Below are positions 49,601-60,900 of a stretch of DNA of 64,000 bases, piece by piece. The stretch is from assembly GCA_011033025.1 (NCBI GenBank), contig WFMF01000360.1, forward strand, positions 118,165 through 182,164, written 5' to 3'. Position 1 is the first letter of the stretch; the number at the start of each line of letters is the position of its first letter. The DNA comes from Beroe forskalii. Its lineage: Eukaryota > Ctenophora > Nuda > Beroida > Beroidae. The notes under the pieces are model-generated. The model saw only the letters and a program-made list of their open reading frames with translations, was not told the DNA's origin and did not search any database. A program made the position numbers and the translations under genes.

Positions 49601-51220
49601 GTCCAAAGGAAGCCGGACTCCATCACCGCATAACAAGAGATACAGCAGTGGATTAGACCAACAAGACCAGCCAGGCCGCATCAGAGCCTCCACGAGTCCG
49701 GTGGCAAACTACAGCACCAACTTGGACTTGACAAGGATTTCACGGCAAAGCTCCTCCCCAGTTCGAGGCCCTGGCAAACACTTAACTGATACACGTGAAA
49801 AAGAAGAGAATCTGTATGAGGTTCCTTGGAAATCTAGTCCCAGTAATAATGCAAAAATCCAAAGGGAAAACGTTTACGAATCACCAAACAAAGCTAAAGG
49901 GAGCAGGACTCCGTCACCGCATAGCACCAAACAGCCCCGCATCACACCCTCGGATCTACAAAACCACCGAGCTTTTCTAAGAAGTCCCACAAGTCCTGTA
50001 ACAGACTACACCACCAATTTAGACTTGACTAAGTCTGGGTTGTTGCCACCAAACTCCTCGCCTGTGCACAGCACAAATGTTGCTTTTGGTGTTGGAGATG
50101 AGGAGGACCCATATGAAGTACCGGATGAACTGATTGCTGGTGCTCAGAAGCATGGGTCTAGTATTGGTGGAATGGAAAGAGGCAAAATTGGAATGATGCC
50201 AACATTCAAGTTAACATCGTCAACGTCAGCAATGGATGACATTGATGAAGAAGATGGAGACTCCTTGGACAAACTGGGAGAAACTAGCAGTCCTGACGCC
50301 ATCTACTGTAACCAAACATCTCGTAGTGAAGGAAAAAGTGAAGATTTGTACGAAAATCATGGAGAGATTAATGAACACCGCAGAAGGACAAATTCCAAAC
50401 CAGAGAAGTTAAACGGTGACCATCTTCATGCTGACAAGTGGGAAGCTTATGCTTCATATGAAATACCAGATGGACAAAATATCATGATTCAGAGTAGAGA
50501 AAAAGAGGAAGATGACATTTATGATCAGGAGCACATCTATAGCATCCCTGATTGAAACATCTCTCCCTTTGTGAATAAAGCGACTGTGATAAAGCGACTG
50601 TGATAAAGCGACTGTGATTCAGAATAATAAAGGGACTGTGGTAATGATAATAAAGCGACTGTAATTCAGATTTTCGTGAATCTAGGGTCAATGAATCAGC
50701 ATGCTAATATAGATCACGTATAACGGCAGTGGATCGTAAAAATTAAAATTGAACAAAATGGCTTAGTTCTCATAGCAGATGAGAGGGTTCTGCGTCAAAC
50801 TTAATAACAATGCTTTTTGATTGGAACCAGCTGAAGAGTAAGCTTGATATGAAGTTGTAGCTTGGGCTGTTATTTTGCCGATAAACTTGTTATTTTTATG
50901 GTGGCTTCGTTCCTTCATCATTTGAGTGTACCAACCACTGACGATAATACTTTTTATACACTTTATAGATAATCAGTGAGGAATGGAATGCCCGATTGAG
51001 GTGGATACTGGATCAGAATTGATTGTTTGTACGATTATTGGACATTTAATTAATTAATTATTGATAATTTCCTATCCCTTTTACTAACCATCAACCCAAA
51101 CGTGTCTGACTGATGGATTGTCCTCTTCCGTCCACCCGAGGTGCTCGAGGACATGACAGAGCTTAGGTCCTGTCCAGGTGGCGTTGCTGATAGCCGCCCC
51201 TCCCCAGTCCATACCACGTA
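43672..51220 (-). CDS. SUOX: Sulfite oxidase, six exons, both ends incomplete
   Basis: Sulfite oxidase is the molybdenum-cofactor enzyme that oxidises sulfite to sulfate in the mitochondrial intermembrane space. Exons (minus): 51220-51089 ([16 protein letters not shown], end of the Mo-cofactor domain), 46284-46183 ([20 protein letters not shown]), 45300-45157 ([29 protein letters not shown]), 44847-44762 ([14 protein letters not shown]), 44474-44385 ([13 protein letters not shown]), 43788-43672 ([20 protein letters not shown]). The last four make up most of the dimerisation domain. All junction phases agree, and the order matches vertebrate SUOX. Missing: the N-terminal heme domain and most of the Mo domain (upstream exons beyond 51220), and about 55 C-terminal residues. 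After NRAWSW the frame runs into PIIFLE and a stop where the duplication arm starts. Either the gene is truncated or its last exons lie elsewhere. Two donors are weak (GTTGGT, GTTTGT). Confidence 0.93.
45301..45640. repeat. 37-bp minisatellite derived from a splice acceptor
   Basis: About nine copies of a 37-bp unit containing AACCAGGGTTACCATGGTAA. Read on the minus strand each ends in CCCCAG followed by GTGAAGTGTTACC or a variant, the same as the acceptor and first codons of the sulfite oxidase exon starting at 45300 (CCCCAG|GTGAGGTGTTACCACG). The exon start is therefore the terminal unit of the array. Confidence 0.92.
46290..47660. other. Intronic sequence, no exon seen
   Basis: Part of the 4.8-kb sulfite oxidase intron, between its second listed exon and the nested gene. 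Contains a duplicated GTGTACCAGTAGAAA phrase near 47145-47190. Its right end must contain the promoter of the nested gene; no TATA box is obvious. A CTTATGCAG shortly before the ATG at 47667 may be an acceptor of a 5' UTR intron. Confidence 0.5.
47667..50555 (+). CDS. Type I membrane protein with repeated YxxP/YxN tyrosine motifs
   Basis: Intact 962-residue frame. Residues 1-17 are a signal peptide ([16 protein letters not shown]). 18 to about 150 form a mostly helical-looking ectodomain with few Cys; about 150-228 is a Thr/Ser/Asn-rich, glycosylation-prone stalk with NxT/S sites. A single membrane span lies at about 232-255 ([20 protein letters not shown]). The 700-residue cytoplasmic tail has GSRRGSEVK three times (from 307), three 29-residue repeats (542-628) each with DPYEIP or DPYEVP and IIYDNM, and three long modules built as [25 protein letters not shown]. 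Eight YxxP sites match the CRK/NCK SH2 consensus, and YDNM, YENH and YCNQ match the GRB2 consensus YxN. Likely a phosphotyrosine scaffold or receptor; ligand unknown, family not recognised. It lies entirely inside a sulfite oxidase intron on the opposite strand. Confidence 0.9.
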   Translation: MKRQSLLVSLFLLCCYCQNLSRLEKRTEQLKSLQKHMICFIHNVAAKESQKAEHCGELIKMTELWERMKNYNRSGVPYSKIEQQQIVWMREQIPFAYYISKYILKKESIIGDNITGNENKIWLGIHKAFEQSVRSGIRKVMPAGPPSCAPRRTVTDCNAANTTCTTSTPTTSSTTTLTDRNNSYTPTRNETHPSDNNETGGDHNVTPRKRTETKRASNVSPSPLESKKRGKEILVYILIPVLVVGIIAAVSFRALKQRFMEMVDRNSETATPPNPPTTSNNNNREERPKITHLTPGLGSQSSPTNVGSRRGSEVKGSRRGSEVKGSRMGSEVKGSNGEGDSSHFYEDAYTINSPRPYLNAGGDEVEYSTLTGGLMSEEGLQSTDAETNEGGYHVLNKKSGSSSSEKGANMSKSCDELGTVCESLYDDIEDLKPNISSKLEAIYKSSELFEADKRAISRQKKARWEDRRYSSNLEVATALGNRTPSPKTNNNRYSTGLDLQNHPALLRIFSSPVESKSYSTNLDLSASGLLRQSSSPVFTAEDLNAVQCDDEEDPYEIPHEIIYDNMNVGRDLNAVQCENEEDPYEIPHEIIYDNMNVGRDLNAVQCENEEDPYEVPEEVIYDNMNVDQGNSTKINHDNVSESSNRSKGSRTPSPHNKRYSSGLDQQDQPGRIRASTSPVANYSTNLDLTRISRQSSSPVRGPGKHLTDTREKEENLYEVPWKSSPSNNAKIQRENVYESPNKAKGSRTPSPHSTKQPRITPSDLQNHRAFLRSPTSPVTDYTTNLDLTKSGLLPPNSSPVHSTNVAFGVGDEEDPYEVPDELIAGAQKHGSSIGGMERGKIGMMPTFKLTSSTSAMDDIDEEDGDSLDKLGETSSPDAIYCNQTSRSEGKSEDLYENHGEINEHRRRTNSKPEKLNGDHLHADKWEAYASYEIPDGQNIMIQSREKEEDDIYDQEHIYSIPD
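50574..50654 (+). terminator. Three poly(A) signals within a short repeat
   Basis: AATAAA at 50574-50579, 50626-50631 and 50649-50654, the first 19 bases after the stop of the nested gene. They are embedded in an irregular tandem repeat of TAAAGCGACTGTGA, so repeat expansion has multiplied the signal. Confidence 0.7.
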
Positions 51221-51930
51221 CTGCTTTGTGCTAAAGCAGGGGATAATTGCAATCATGCTTTCAACCATGATCAGCTCATGCTTATAAAGTTACAAAGTTA
51301 GGAGCACATGAAATACGATACGAGATGATTAATTGAAAATGTTGCTTAATAACAACCAATAAAGAATAGCTGAAATCCTGATAAATATGGCAGCTGAATG
51401 CTTGAATGCTGGTCGGCTAGCCGGATTTCTGACCAGCTTTCCGGTCGGGAAGCCAGCGAGTCGACCAGTTGTATCGGAATATTTCAAGTTTGCCAAGAGG
51501 GAAGTCTTCTGTAGCAACTCCGTATGACGAGAAGGGTTAGAGGAAGGAAAAAGTTTGCCTACTGGAAAAGTGACAAGTAATCTCATCCATCATCACCTTG
51601 TCAGTTTGAAAAATATCCAGTCTGATATTAGTATATTCATAAAGTTTCAGTTCATTTAATGATCAAATATGAACCTCCACATGCAAGAACTGGCCAAGTA
51701 CAAAACCATAGTTTTGAGATAATCGAAAAAAACTTTCCCATTTTTCACTGGATGGTCGGAATTAGTGCAGGGTGGGCCCAAAGTGCAGGGTGGGCCCAAA
51801 GTGCAGGGTGGGCCCAAAGCTTTGAATTCAACTTTGAATGCATCAGTGCCGTTCGGTAGTTCGACTCCCTTCAAAGTACTTTAGAATGCTCCAAAGCGCC
51901 AAGCAGTGCCTCAAACTGTACTTATGACTA
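51221..51930. other. No gene recognised; small triplication
   Basis: Upstream of the first visible sulfite oxidase exon on the minus strand and before the satellite. Three perfect copies of an 18-bp unit GTGCAGGGTGGGCCCAAA lie at about 51767-51820. No further sulfite oxidase exon was found. Confidence 0.6.
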
Positions 51931-54900
51931 AATAGAAGTGTATCTGGTCATAAATTATGCGCCTGAAACCACTGAACCAATGATATTCGCCAGTTTTCCT
52001 TTGTTTTCCTGTAAAATCCAAAAAACCCTATTTTTACCTCTCAAAACAGTGATCCAGGACGTTCTTCATTTCTGAGGCACCCAAGATCCGAAATCGAAAA
52101 GCTTTGGCCGATTGAGCTGAAAATTTGCACGCCATCCATGGACAACCTAAGAAAGACATACCATACTTCAGAATCCCGAAATCAGCCATTTTCTGTCTGT
52201 TATGGGGGGTTAAAATCGCGTTTTTCGGCTTAAAAACTGCCTTTTTTCGCCCCTTATTGGGCGTAGATGTCTCATGGGTGGTCAAATAGAAGTGTGTCTG
52301 GTCACAAATTATGCGCCTGAAACCACTGAACCAATGATATTCGCCAGTTTTCCTTTGTTTTCCTGTAAAATCCAAAAAACCCTATTTTTACCTCTCAAAA
52401 CAGTGATCCAGGACGTTCTTCATTTCTGAGGCACCCAAGATCCAAAATCAAAAAGCTTGGGCTGATTCAGCTGAAAATTTGCACGCCATCCATGGACGAC
52501 CTAAGAAAGACATACCATACTTCAGAATCCCGAAATCAGCCATTTTCTGTCTGTTATGGGGGGTTATTAAAATCGCGTTTTTCGGCTTAAAAACTGCCTT
52601 TTTTCGCCCCTTATTGGGCGTAGATGTCTCATGGGTGGTCAAATAGAAGTGTGTCTGGTCATAAATTATGCGCCTGAAACCACTGAACCAATGATATTCG
52701 CCAGTTTTCCTTTGTTTTCCTGTAAAATCGAAAAAACCCTATTTGTACCTCTCAAAACAGTGATCCAGGACGTTCTTCATTTCTGAGGCACCCAAGATCC
52801 GAAATCGAAAAGCTTTGGCCGATTGAGCTGAAAATTTGCACACCATCCATGGACGACCTAAGAAAGACATACCATACTTCAGAATCCCGAAATCAGCCAT
52901 TTTCTGTCTGTTATGGGGGGCTTAAAACTTCAAGCAAAATGTTTTTCGGCTTAAAACTTCCTTTTTTTCAAATACTTTTCCTTTGTCTCATGGGTGGTCA
53001 AATAGAAGTGTCTGGTCATAAATTATGCGCCTGAAACCACTGAACCAATGATATTCGCCAGTTTTCCTTTGTTTTCCTGTAAAATCCAAAAAACCCTATT
53101 TTTACCTCTCAAAACAGTGATCCCGGACGTTCTTCATATTTTCTGAGGCACCCAAGATCCGAAATCGAAAAGCTTTGGCTGATTGAGCTGAAAATGTGCA
53201 CGCCATCCATGGACGACCTAAGAAAGACATACCAAAATTCAGAATCCCGAAATCAGCCATTTTCTGTCTGTTATGGGGGGTTAAAATCGTGTTTTTCGGC
53301 TTAAAAACTGCCTTTTTTCGTCCCTTATTGGGCGTAGATGTCTCATGGGTGGTCAAATAGAAGTGTATCTGGTCATAAATTATGCGCCTGAAACCACTGA
53401 ACCAATGATGTTCGCCAGTTTTCCTTTGTTTTCCTGTAAAATCGAAAAAACCCTATTTTTACCTCTCAAAACAGTGATCTAGGCCGGTCTTCATTTCTGA
53501 GGCACCCAAGATCCGAAATCAAAAACTTTGGCCAATTGAGCTGAAAATTTGCACGCCATCCATGGACGACCTAAGAAAGACATACCATACTTCAGAATCC
53601 CGAAATCAGCCATTTTCTGTCTGTTATGGGGGTTAAAATCGTCATTTCGAGGCACCCAAACTTCCTTTTTCGTCCCTTATTGGGCGATGTCTCATGGGTG
53701 GTCAAATAGAAGTGTGTCTGGTCATAAATTATGCGCCTGAAACCACTGAACCAATGATATTCGCCAGTTTTCCTTTGTTTTCCTGTAAAAACCCGAAAAA
53801 ACCCTATTTTTAAACCTCTCAAAACAGTGATCTAGGCCGGTCTTCATTTCTGAGGCACCCAAGATCCGAAATCGAAAAACTTTGGCCGATTGAGCTGAAA
53901 ATTTGCACACCATCCATGGACGACCTAAGAAAGACATACCATACTTCAGAATCCCGAAATCAGCCATTTTCTGTCTGTTATGGGGGGTTAAAATCGCGTT
54001 TTTCGGCTTAAAAACTGCCTTTTTCGCCCTTTATTGGGCGTAGATGTCTCATGGATGGTCAAATAGAAGTGTATCTGGTCATAAATTATGCGCCTGAAAC
54101 CACTGAACTAATGATATTCGCCAGTTTTCCTTTGTTTTCCTGTAAAATCCAAAAAACCCTATTTTTACCTCTCAAAACAGTGATCCAGGACGTTCTTCAT
54201 TTCTGAGGCACCCAAGATCCGAAATCGAAAAGCTTTGGCTGATTGAGCTGAAAATTTGCACGCCATCCATGGACGACCTAAGAAAGACATACCATACTTC
54301 AGAATCCCGAAATCAGCCATTTTCTGTCTGTTATGGGGGTTAAAATCGCGTTTTTCGGCTTAAAAACTGCCTTTTTTCGCCCCTTATTGGGCGTAGATGT
54401 CTCATGGGTGGTCAAATAGAAGTGTGTCTGGTCATAAATTATGCGCCTGAAACCACTGAACCAATGATATTCGCCAGTTTTCCTTTGTTTTCCTGTAAAA
54501 TCGAAAAAACCCTATTTTTACCTCTCAAAACAGTGATCTAGGCCGGTCTTCATTTCTGAGGCACCCAAGATCCGAAATCGAAAAACTTTGGCCAATTGAG
54601 CTGAAAATTTGCACGCCATCCATGGACGACCTAAGAAAGACATACTATACTTCAGAATCCCGAAATCAGCCATTTTCTGTCTGTTATGGGGGGTTAAAAT
54701 CGCGTTTTCGGCTTAAAACTGCCTTTTTTCGCCCCTTATTGGGCGTAGATGTCTCATGGGTGGTCAAATAGAAGTGTATCTGGTCATAAATTATGCGCCT
54801 GAAACCACTGAACCAATGATATTGCCAGTTTTCCTTTTGTTTTCCTGTAAAATCCAAAAACCCTATTTTACCTCTCAAAACAGTGATCCAGGACGTTCTT

Positions 54901-57900
54901 CATTTCTGAGGCACCCAAGATCCGAAATCGAAAAGCTTTGACTGATTGAGCTGAAAAATTTACACACCATCCATGGACGACTAAGAAAGACATACCATAC
55001 TTCAGAATCCTGAAATCAGCCATTTTCTGTCTGTTATGGGGGTTAAATCGCGTTTTTCGGCTTAAAAACTTCCTTTTTCGCCCTTTATTGGCGTAGATGT
55101 CTCATGGGTGGTCAAATAAATTAAGTGTGTCTGGTCATAAATTATAAAGCGCCTGAAACCACTGAACCAATGATATTCATAGTTTTTCCTTTGTTTTCCT
55201 GTAAAAATCCAAAAACCCTATTTTTACCTCTCAAAATAGTGATCTAGGCCGGTCTTCATTTCTGAGGCACCCAAGATCCGAAATCGAAAAGCTTTGGCCA
55301 ATTGAGCTGAAAATTTGCACACCATCCATGGACGACCTAAGAAAGACATACCATACTTCAGAATCCCGAAATCAGCCATTTTCTGTCTGTTATGTGGGGT
55401 TAAAATCGCGTTTTTCGGCTTAAAACTGCCTTTTTCGCCCCTTATTGGGCGTAGATGTCTCATGGGTGGTCAAATAGAAGTGTATCTGGTCATAAATTAT
55501 GCGCCTGAAACCACTGAACCAATGATATTCGCCAGTTTTCCTTTGTTTTTCTGTAAAATCCAAAAAACCCTATTTTTACCTCTCAAAACAGTGATCTAGG
55601 CCGGTCTTCATTTCTGAGGCACCCAAGATCCGAAATCGAAAAGCTTTGGCCGATTGAGCTGAAAATTTGCACGCCATCCATGGACGACCTAAGAAAGACA
55701 TACCATACTTCAGAATCCCGAAATCAGCCATTTTCTGTCTGTTATGGGGGGTTAAAATCGCGTTTTTCGGCTTAAAAACTGCCTTTTTCGCCCCTTATTG
55801 GGCGTAGATGTCTCATGGGTGGTCAAATAGAAGTGTATCTGGTCATAAATTATGCGCCTGAAACCACTGAACCAATGATATTCGCCAGTTTTCCTTTGTT
55901 TTCCTGTAAAATCCAAAAACCCTATTTTACCTCTCAAAACAGTGATCCAGGACGTTCTTCATTTCTGAGGCACCCAAGATCCGAAATCGAAAAGCTTTGG
56001 CCGATTGAGCTGAAAATTTGCACGCCATCCATGGACGACCTAAGAAAGACATACCATACTTCAGAATCCCGAAATCAGCCATTTTCTGTCTGTTATGGGG
56101 GTTAAAATCGCGTTTTTCGGCTTAAAACTGCCTTTTTCGCCCCTTATTGGGCGTAGATGTCTCATGGGTGGTCAAATAGAAGTGTATCTGGTCATAAATT
56201 ATGCGCCTGAAACCACTGAACCAATGATATTCGCCAGTTTTCCTTTGTTTTCCTGTAAAATCCAAAAACCCTATTTTGTACCTCTCAAAACAGTGATCCA
56301 GGACGTTCTTCATTTCTGAGGCACCCAAGATCCGAAATCGAAAAGCTTTGGCCGATTGAGCTGGTAAATTTGCACGCCATCCATGGACGACCTAAGAAAG
56401 ACATACCATACTTCCAGAATCCCGAAATCAGCCATTTCTGTCTGTTATGGGGGTTAAAATCGCGTTTTCGGCTTAAAAAACATCCTTTTTTCGCCCCTTA
56501 TTGGGCGTAGATGTCTCATGGGTGGTCAAATAGAAGTGTATCTGGTCATAAATTATGCGCCTGAAACCACTGAACCAATGATATTCGCCAGTTTTCCTTT
56601 GTTTTCCTGTAAAATCCAAAAACCCTATTTTACCTCTCAAGAAACAGTGATCTAGGATGGCCAGACTTCATTTCTGAGGCACCCAAGATCCGAAATCGAA
56701 AAGCTTTGGCCGATTGAGCTGAAAATTTGCACGCCATCCATGGACGACCTAAGAAAGACATACCATACTTCAGAATCCCGAAATCAGCCATTTTCTGTCT
56801 GTTATGGGGGGTTAAAATCGCGTTTTTTCGGCTTAAAAAACATCTTTTTCGCCCACTTTATTGGGCGTAGATGTCTCATGGGTGGTCAAATAGAAGTGTA
56901 TCTGGTCATAAATTATGCGCCTGAAACCACTGAACCAATGATATTCGCCAGTTTTCCTTTGTTTTCCTGTAAAATCAAAAAACCCTATTTTTACCTCTCA
57001 AAACAGTGATCCAGGCCGACTTCATTTCTGAGGCACCCAAGATCCGAAATCGAAAAGCTTTGGCCGATTGAGCTGAAAATTTGCACCATCCATGGACGAC
57101 CTAAGAAAGACATACCATACTTCAGAATCCCGAAATCAGCCATTTTCTGTCTGTTATGGGGGGTTAAAATCGCGTTTTTCGGCTTAAAACTGCCTTTTTC
57201 GCCCCTTATTGGGCGTAGATGTCTCATGGTGGTCAAATAGAAGTGTATCTGGTCATAAATTATGCGCCTGAAACCACTGAACCAATGATATTCGCCAGTT
57301 TTCCTTTGTTTTCCTGTAAAATCCAAAAACCCTATTTTCCTCTCCAAAACAGTGATCCAAGCGTGTATTCATTTCTGAGGCACCCAAGATCCGAAATCGA
57401 AAAGCTTTGGCCGATTGAGCTGAAAATTTGCACGCCATCCATGGACGACCTAAGAAAGACATACCATACTTCAGAACTCGAAATCAGCCATTTTCTGTCT
57501 GTTATGGGGGTTAAAATCGCGTTTTCGGCTTAAAACTGCCTTTTTCGCCCCTTATTGGGCGTAGATGTCTCATGGGTGGTCAATTAGAAGTGTATCTGGT
57601 CATAAATTATGCGCCTGAAACCACTGAACCAATGATATTCGCCAGTTTTCCTTTGTTTTCCTTTAAAATCCAAAAACCCTATTTTTACCTCTCAAAACAG
57701 TGATCCAGGCCGGTTCTTCATTTCTGAGGCACCCAAGATCCGAAATCGAAAGCTTTGGCCGATTGAGCTGAAAATTTGCACACCATCCATGGACGACCTA
57801 AGAAAGACATACCATACTTCAGAATCCCGAAATCAGCCATTTTCTGTCTGTTATGGGGGGTTAAAATCGCGTTTTTCGGCTTAAAACTGCCTTTTTTCGC

Positions 57901-60900
57901 CCCTTATTGGGCGTAGATGTCTCATGGGTGGTCAAATAGAAGTGTATCTGGTCATAAATTATGCGCCTGAAACCACTGAACCAATGATATTCGCCAGTTT
58001 TCCTTTGTTTTCCTGTAAAATCCAAAAACCCTATTTGTACCTCTCTCAAAACAGTGATCCAGGACGTTCTTCATTTCTGAGGCACCCAAGATCCGAAATC
58101 GAAAAGCTTTGGCCGATTGAGCTGAAAATTTGCACGCCATCCATGGACGACCTAAGAAAGACACTACCATACTTCAGAATCCCGAAATCAGCCATTTTCT
58201 GTCTGTTATGGGGGGTTAAAATCGCGTTTTTCGGCTTAAAACTGCCTTTTTCGCCCCTTATTGGGCGTAGATGTCTCATGGGTGGTCAAATAGAAGTGTA
58301 TCTGGCCATGAATTATGCGACTGAAACCACTGAACCAATGATATTCGCCAGTTTTCCTTTGTTTTCCTGTAAAATCCAAAAAAACCTATTTTACCTCTCA
58401 AAACAGTGATCCAGGACGTTCTTCATTTCTGAGGCACCCAAGATCCGAAATCGAAAAGCTTTGGCCGATTGAGCTGAAAATTTGCACGCCATCCATGGAC
58501 GACCTAAGAAAGACATACCATACTTCAGAATCCCGAAATCAGCCATTTTCTGTCTGTTATGGGGGTTAAAATCGCGTTTTTCGGCTTAAAACTGCCTTTT
58601 TCGCCCCTTATTGGGCGTAGATGTCTCATGGGTGGTCAAATAGAAGTGTATCTGGTCATAAATTATGCCTGGTATCACTGAACCAATGATATTTGCCAGT
58701 TTTCCTTTGTTTTCCTGTAAAATCGAAAAAACCCTATTTTTACCTCTCAAAACAGTGATCTAGGCCAGACTTCATTTCTGAGGCACCCAAGATCCGAAAT
58801 CAAAAAGCTTTGGCTGATTGAGCTGAAAATTTGCACGCCATCCATGGACGACCTAAGAAAGACATACCATACTTCAGAATCCCGAAATCAGCCATTTTCT
58901 GTCTGTTATGGGGGGTTAAAATCGCGTTTTTCGGCTTAAAACATCCTTTTTGCCCTTATTGGGCGTAGATGTCTCATGGGTGGTCAAATAGAAGTGTATC
59001 TGGTCATAAATTATGCGCCTGGAAACCACTGAACCAATGATATTCGCCAGTTTTCCTTTGTTTTCCTGTAAAATCCGAAAAACCCTATTTTTACCTCTCA
59101 AAACAGTGATCTAGGCCAGACTTCATTTCTGAGGCACCCAAGATCCGAAATCGAAAAACTTTGGCCGATTGAGCTGAAAATTTGCATATCCATGGACGAC
59201 CTAAGAAAGACATACCATACTTCCAGAACCCGAAATCAGCCATTTTCTGTCTGTTATGGGGGTTAAAATCCCGTTTTCGGCTTAAAACCTGCCTTTTTCG
59301 CCCCTTATTGGGCGTATATGTCTCATGGGTGGTCAAATAGAAGTGTGTCTGGTCATAAATTATGCGCCTGAAACCACTGAACCAATGATATTCGCCAGTT
59401 TTCCTTCGTTTTCCTGTAAAATCCAAAAAACCCTATATTTCCTTCCAAAACAGTGATCCAAGCGTGTATTCATTTCTGAGGCACCCAAGATCCGAAATCG
59501 AAAAGCTTTGGCCAATTGAGCTGAAAATTTGCACGCCATCCATGGACGACCTAAGAAAGACATACAATACTTCAGAATCCCGAAATCAGCCATTTTCTGT
59601 CTCGTTATGGGGGTTAAAATCGCGTTTTCGGCTTAAAACTGCCTTTTTCGCCCCTTATTGGGCGTAGATGTCTCATGGGTGGTCAAATAGAAGTGTATCT
59701 GGTTCGTAAATTATGCGCCTGAAACCCACTGAACCAATGATATTCATGGTTTTCCTTTGTTTTCCTGTAAAATCGAAAAAACCCTATTTTTACCTCTCAA
59801 AACAGTGATCTAGCCAGTCTTCATTTCTAAGGCACCCAAGATCCGAAATCGAAAAACTTTGGCCAATTGAGCTGGCAAATTTGCACGCCATCCATGGACG
59901 ACCTAAGAAAGACATACCATACTTCAGAATCCCGAATCAGCCATTTTCTGTCTGTTATGGGGGTTAAAATCGCGTTTTCGGCTTAAAACTGCCTTTTTCG
60001 CCCCTTATTGGGCGTATATGTCTCATGGGTGGTCAAATAGAAGTGTGTGGTCATAAATTATGCGCCTGAAACCACAGACAATGATATTCGCCAGTTTTCC
60101 TTTGTTTTCCTGTAAAATCCAAAAACCCTATTTGTACCTCTCAAAAACAGTGATCCAGGACGTTCTTCATTTCTGAGGCACCCAAGATCCGAAATCGAAA
60201 AAGCTTTGGCTGATTGAGCTGAAAATTTTGCACGCCATCCATGGACGACCTAAGAAAAGACATACCATTCTTCAGAATCCCGAAATCAGCCATTTTCGTC
60301 TGTTATGGGGTTAAAATGCGTTTTTCGGCTTCTTTCCTTGTTTTCCTGTAAAATCGAAAAACCCTAGTTTCGAAAATTTGCACGCCATCCATGGACGACC
60401 TAAGAAAGACATACCATACTAGAATCCCGAAATCAGCCATTTTCTGTCTGTTATGGGGGTTAAAATCGCGTTTTCGGCTTAAAACTGCCTTTTCGCCCCT
60501 TATTGGGCGTAGATGTCTCATGGTGAACCAAATTATGCACCTGAAACCACTGAACCAATTCGCCAGTTTTCCTTTGTTTTCCTGTAAAATCCAAAAACCG
60601 AAAATTTTTTCGGCTTAAAACTGCCTTTCGCCCCTTATTGGGCCCATGAACCAATGATATTCAAAACAGTGATCCGGGCGTGTATTCATTTCTGAGGCAC
60701 CCAAGATCCGAAATCGAAAAGCTTTTGGCCAATTTTGAAATTCGAAAGACATACAATACTTCAGAATCCCGAAATCAGCCATTTTCTGTCTGTTATGGGG
60801 GTTAAAATCGCGTTTTTCGGCTTAAAACTGCCTTTTTCGCCCCTTATTGGGCGTAGATGTCTCATGGGTGGTCAAATGAAGTGTATCTGGTCATAAATTA

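Noticed and set aside
47733..50691. Antisense open frames of 80-108 codons over the 962-residue gene
   Set aside because: Shadows of the long plus-strand frame; repeats in them simply mirror the coding repeats.
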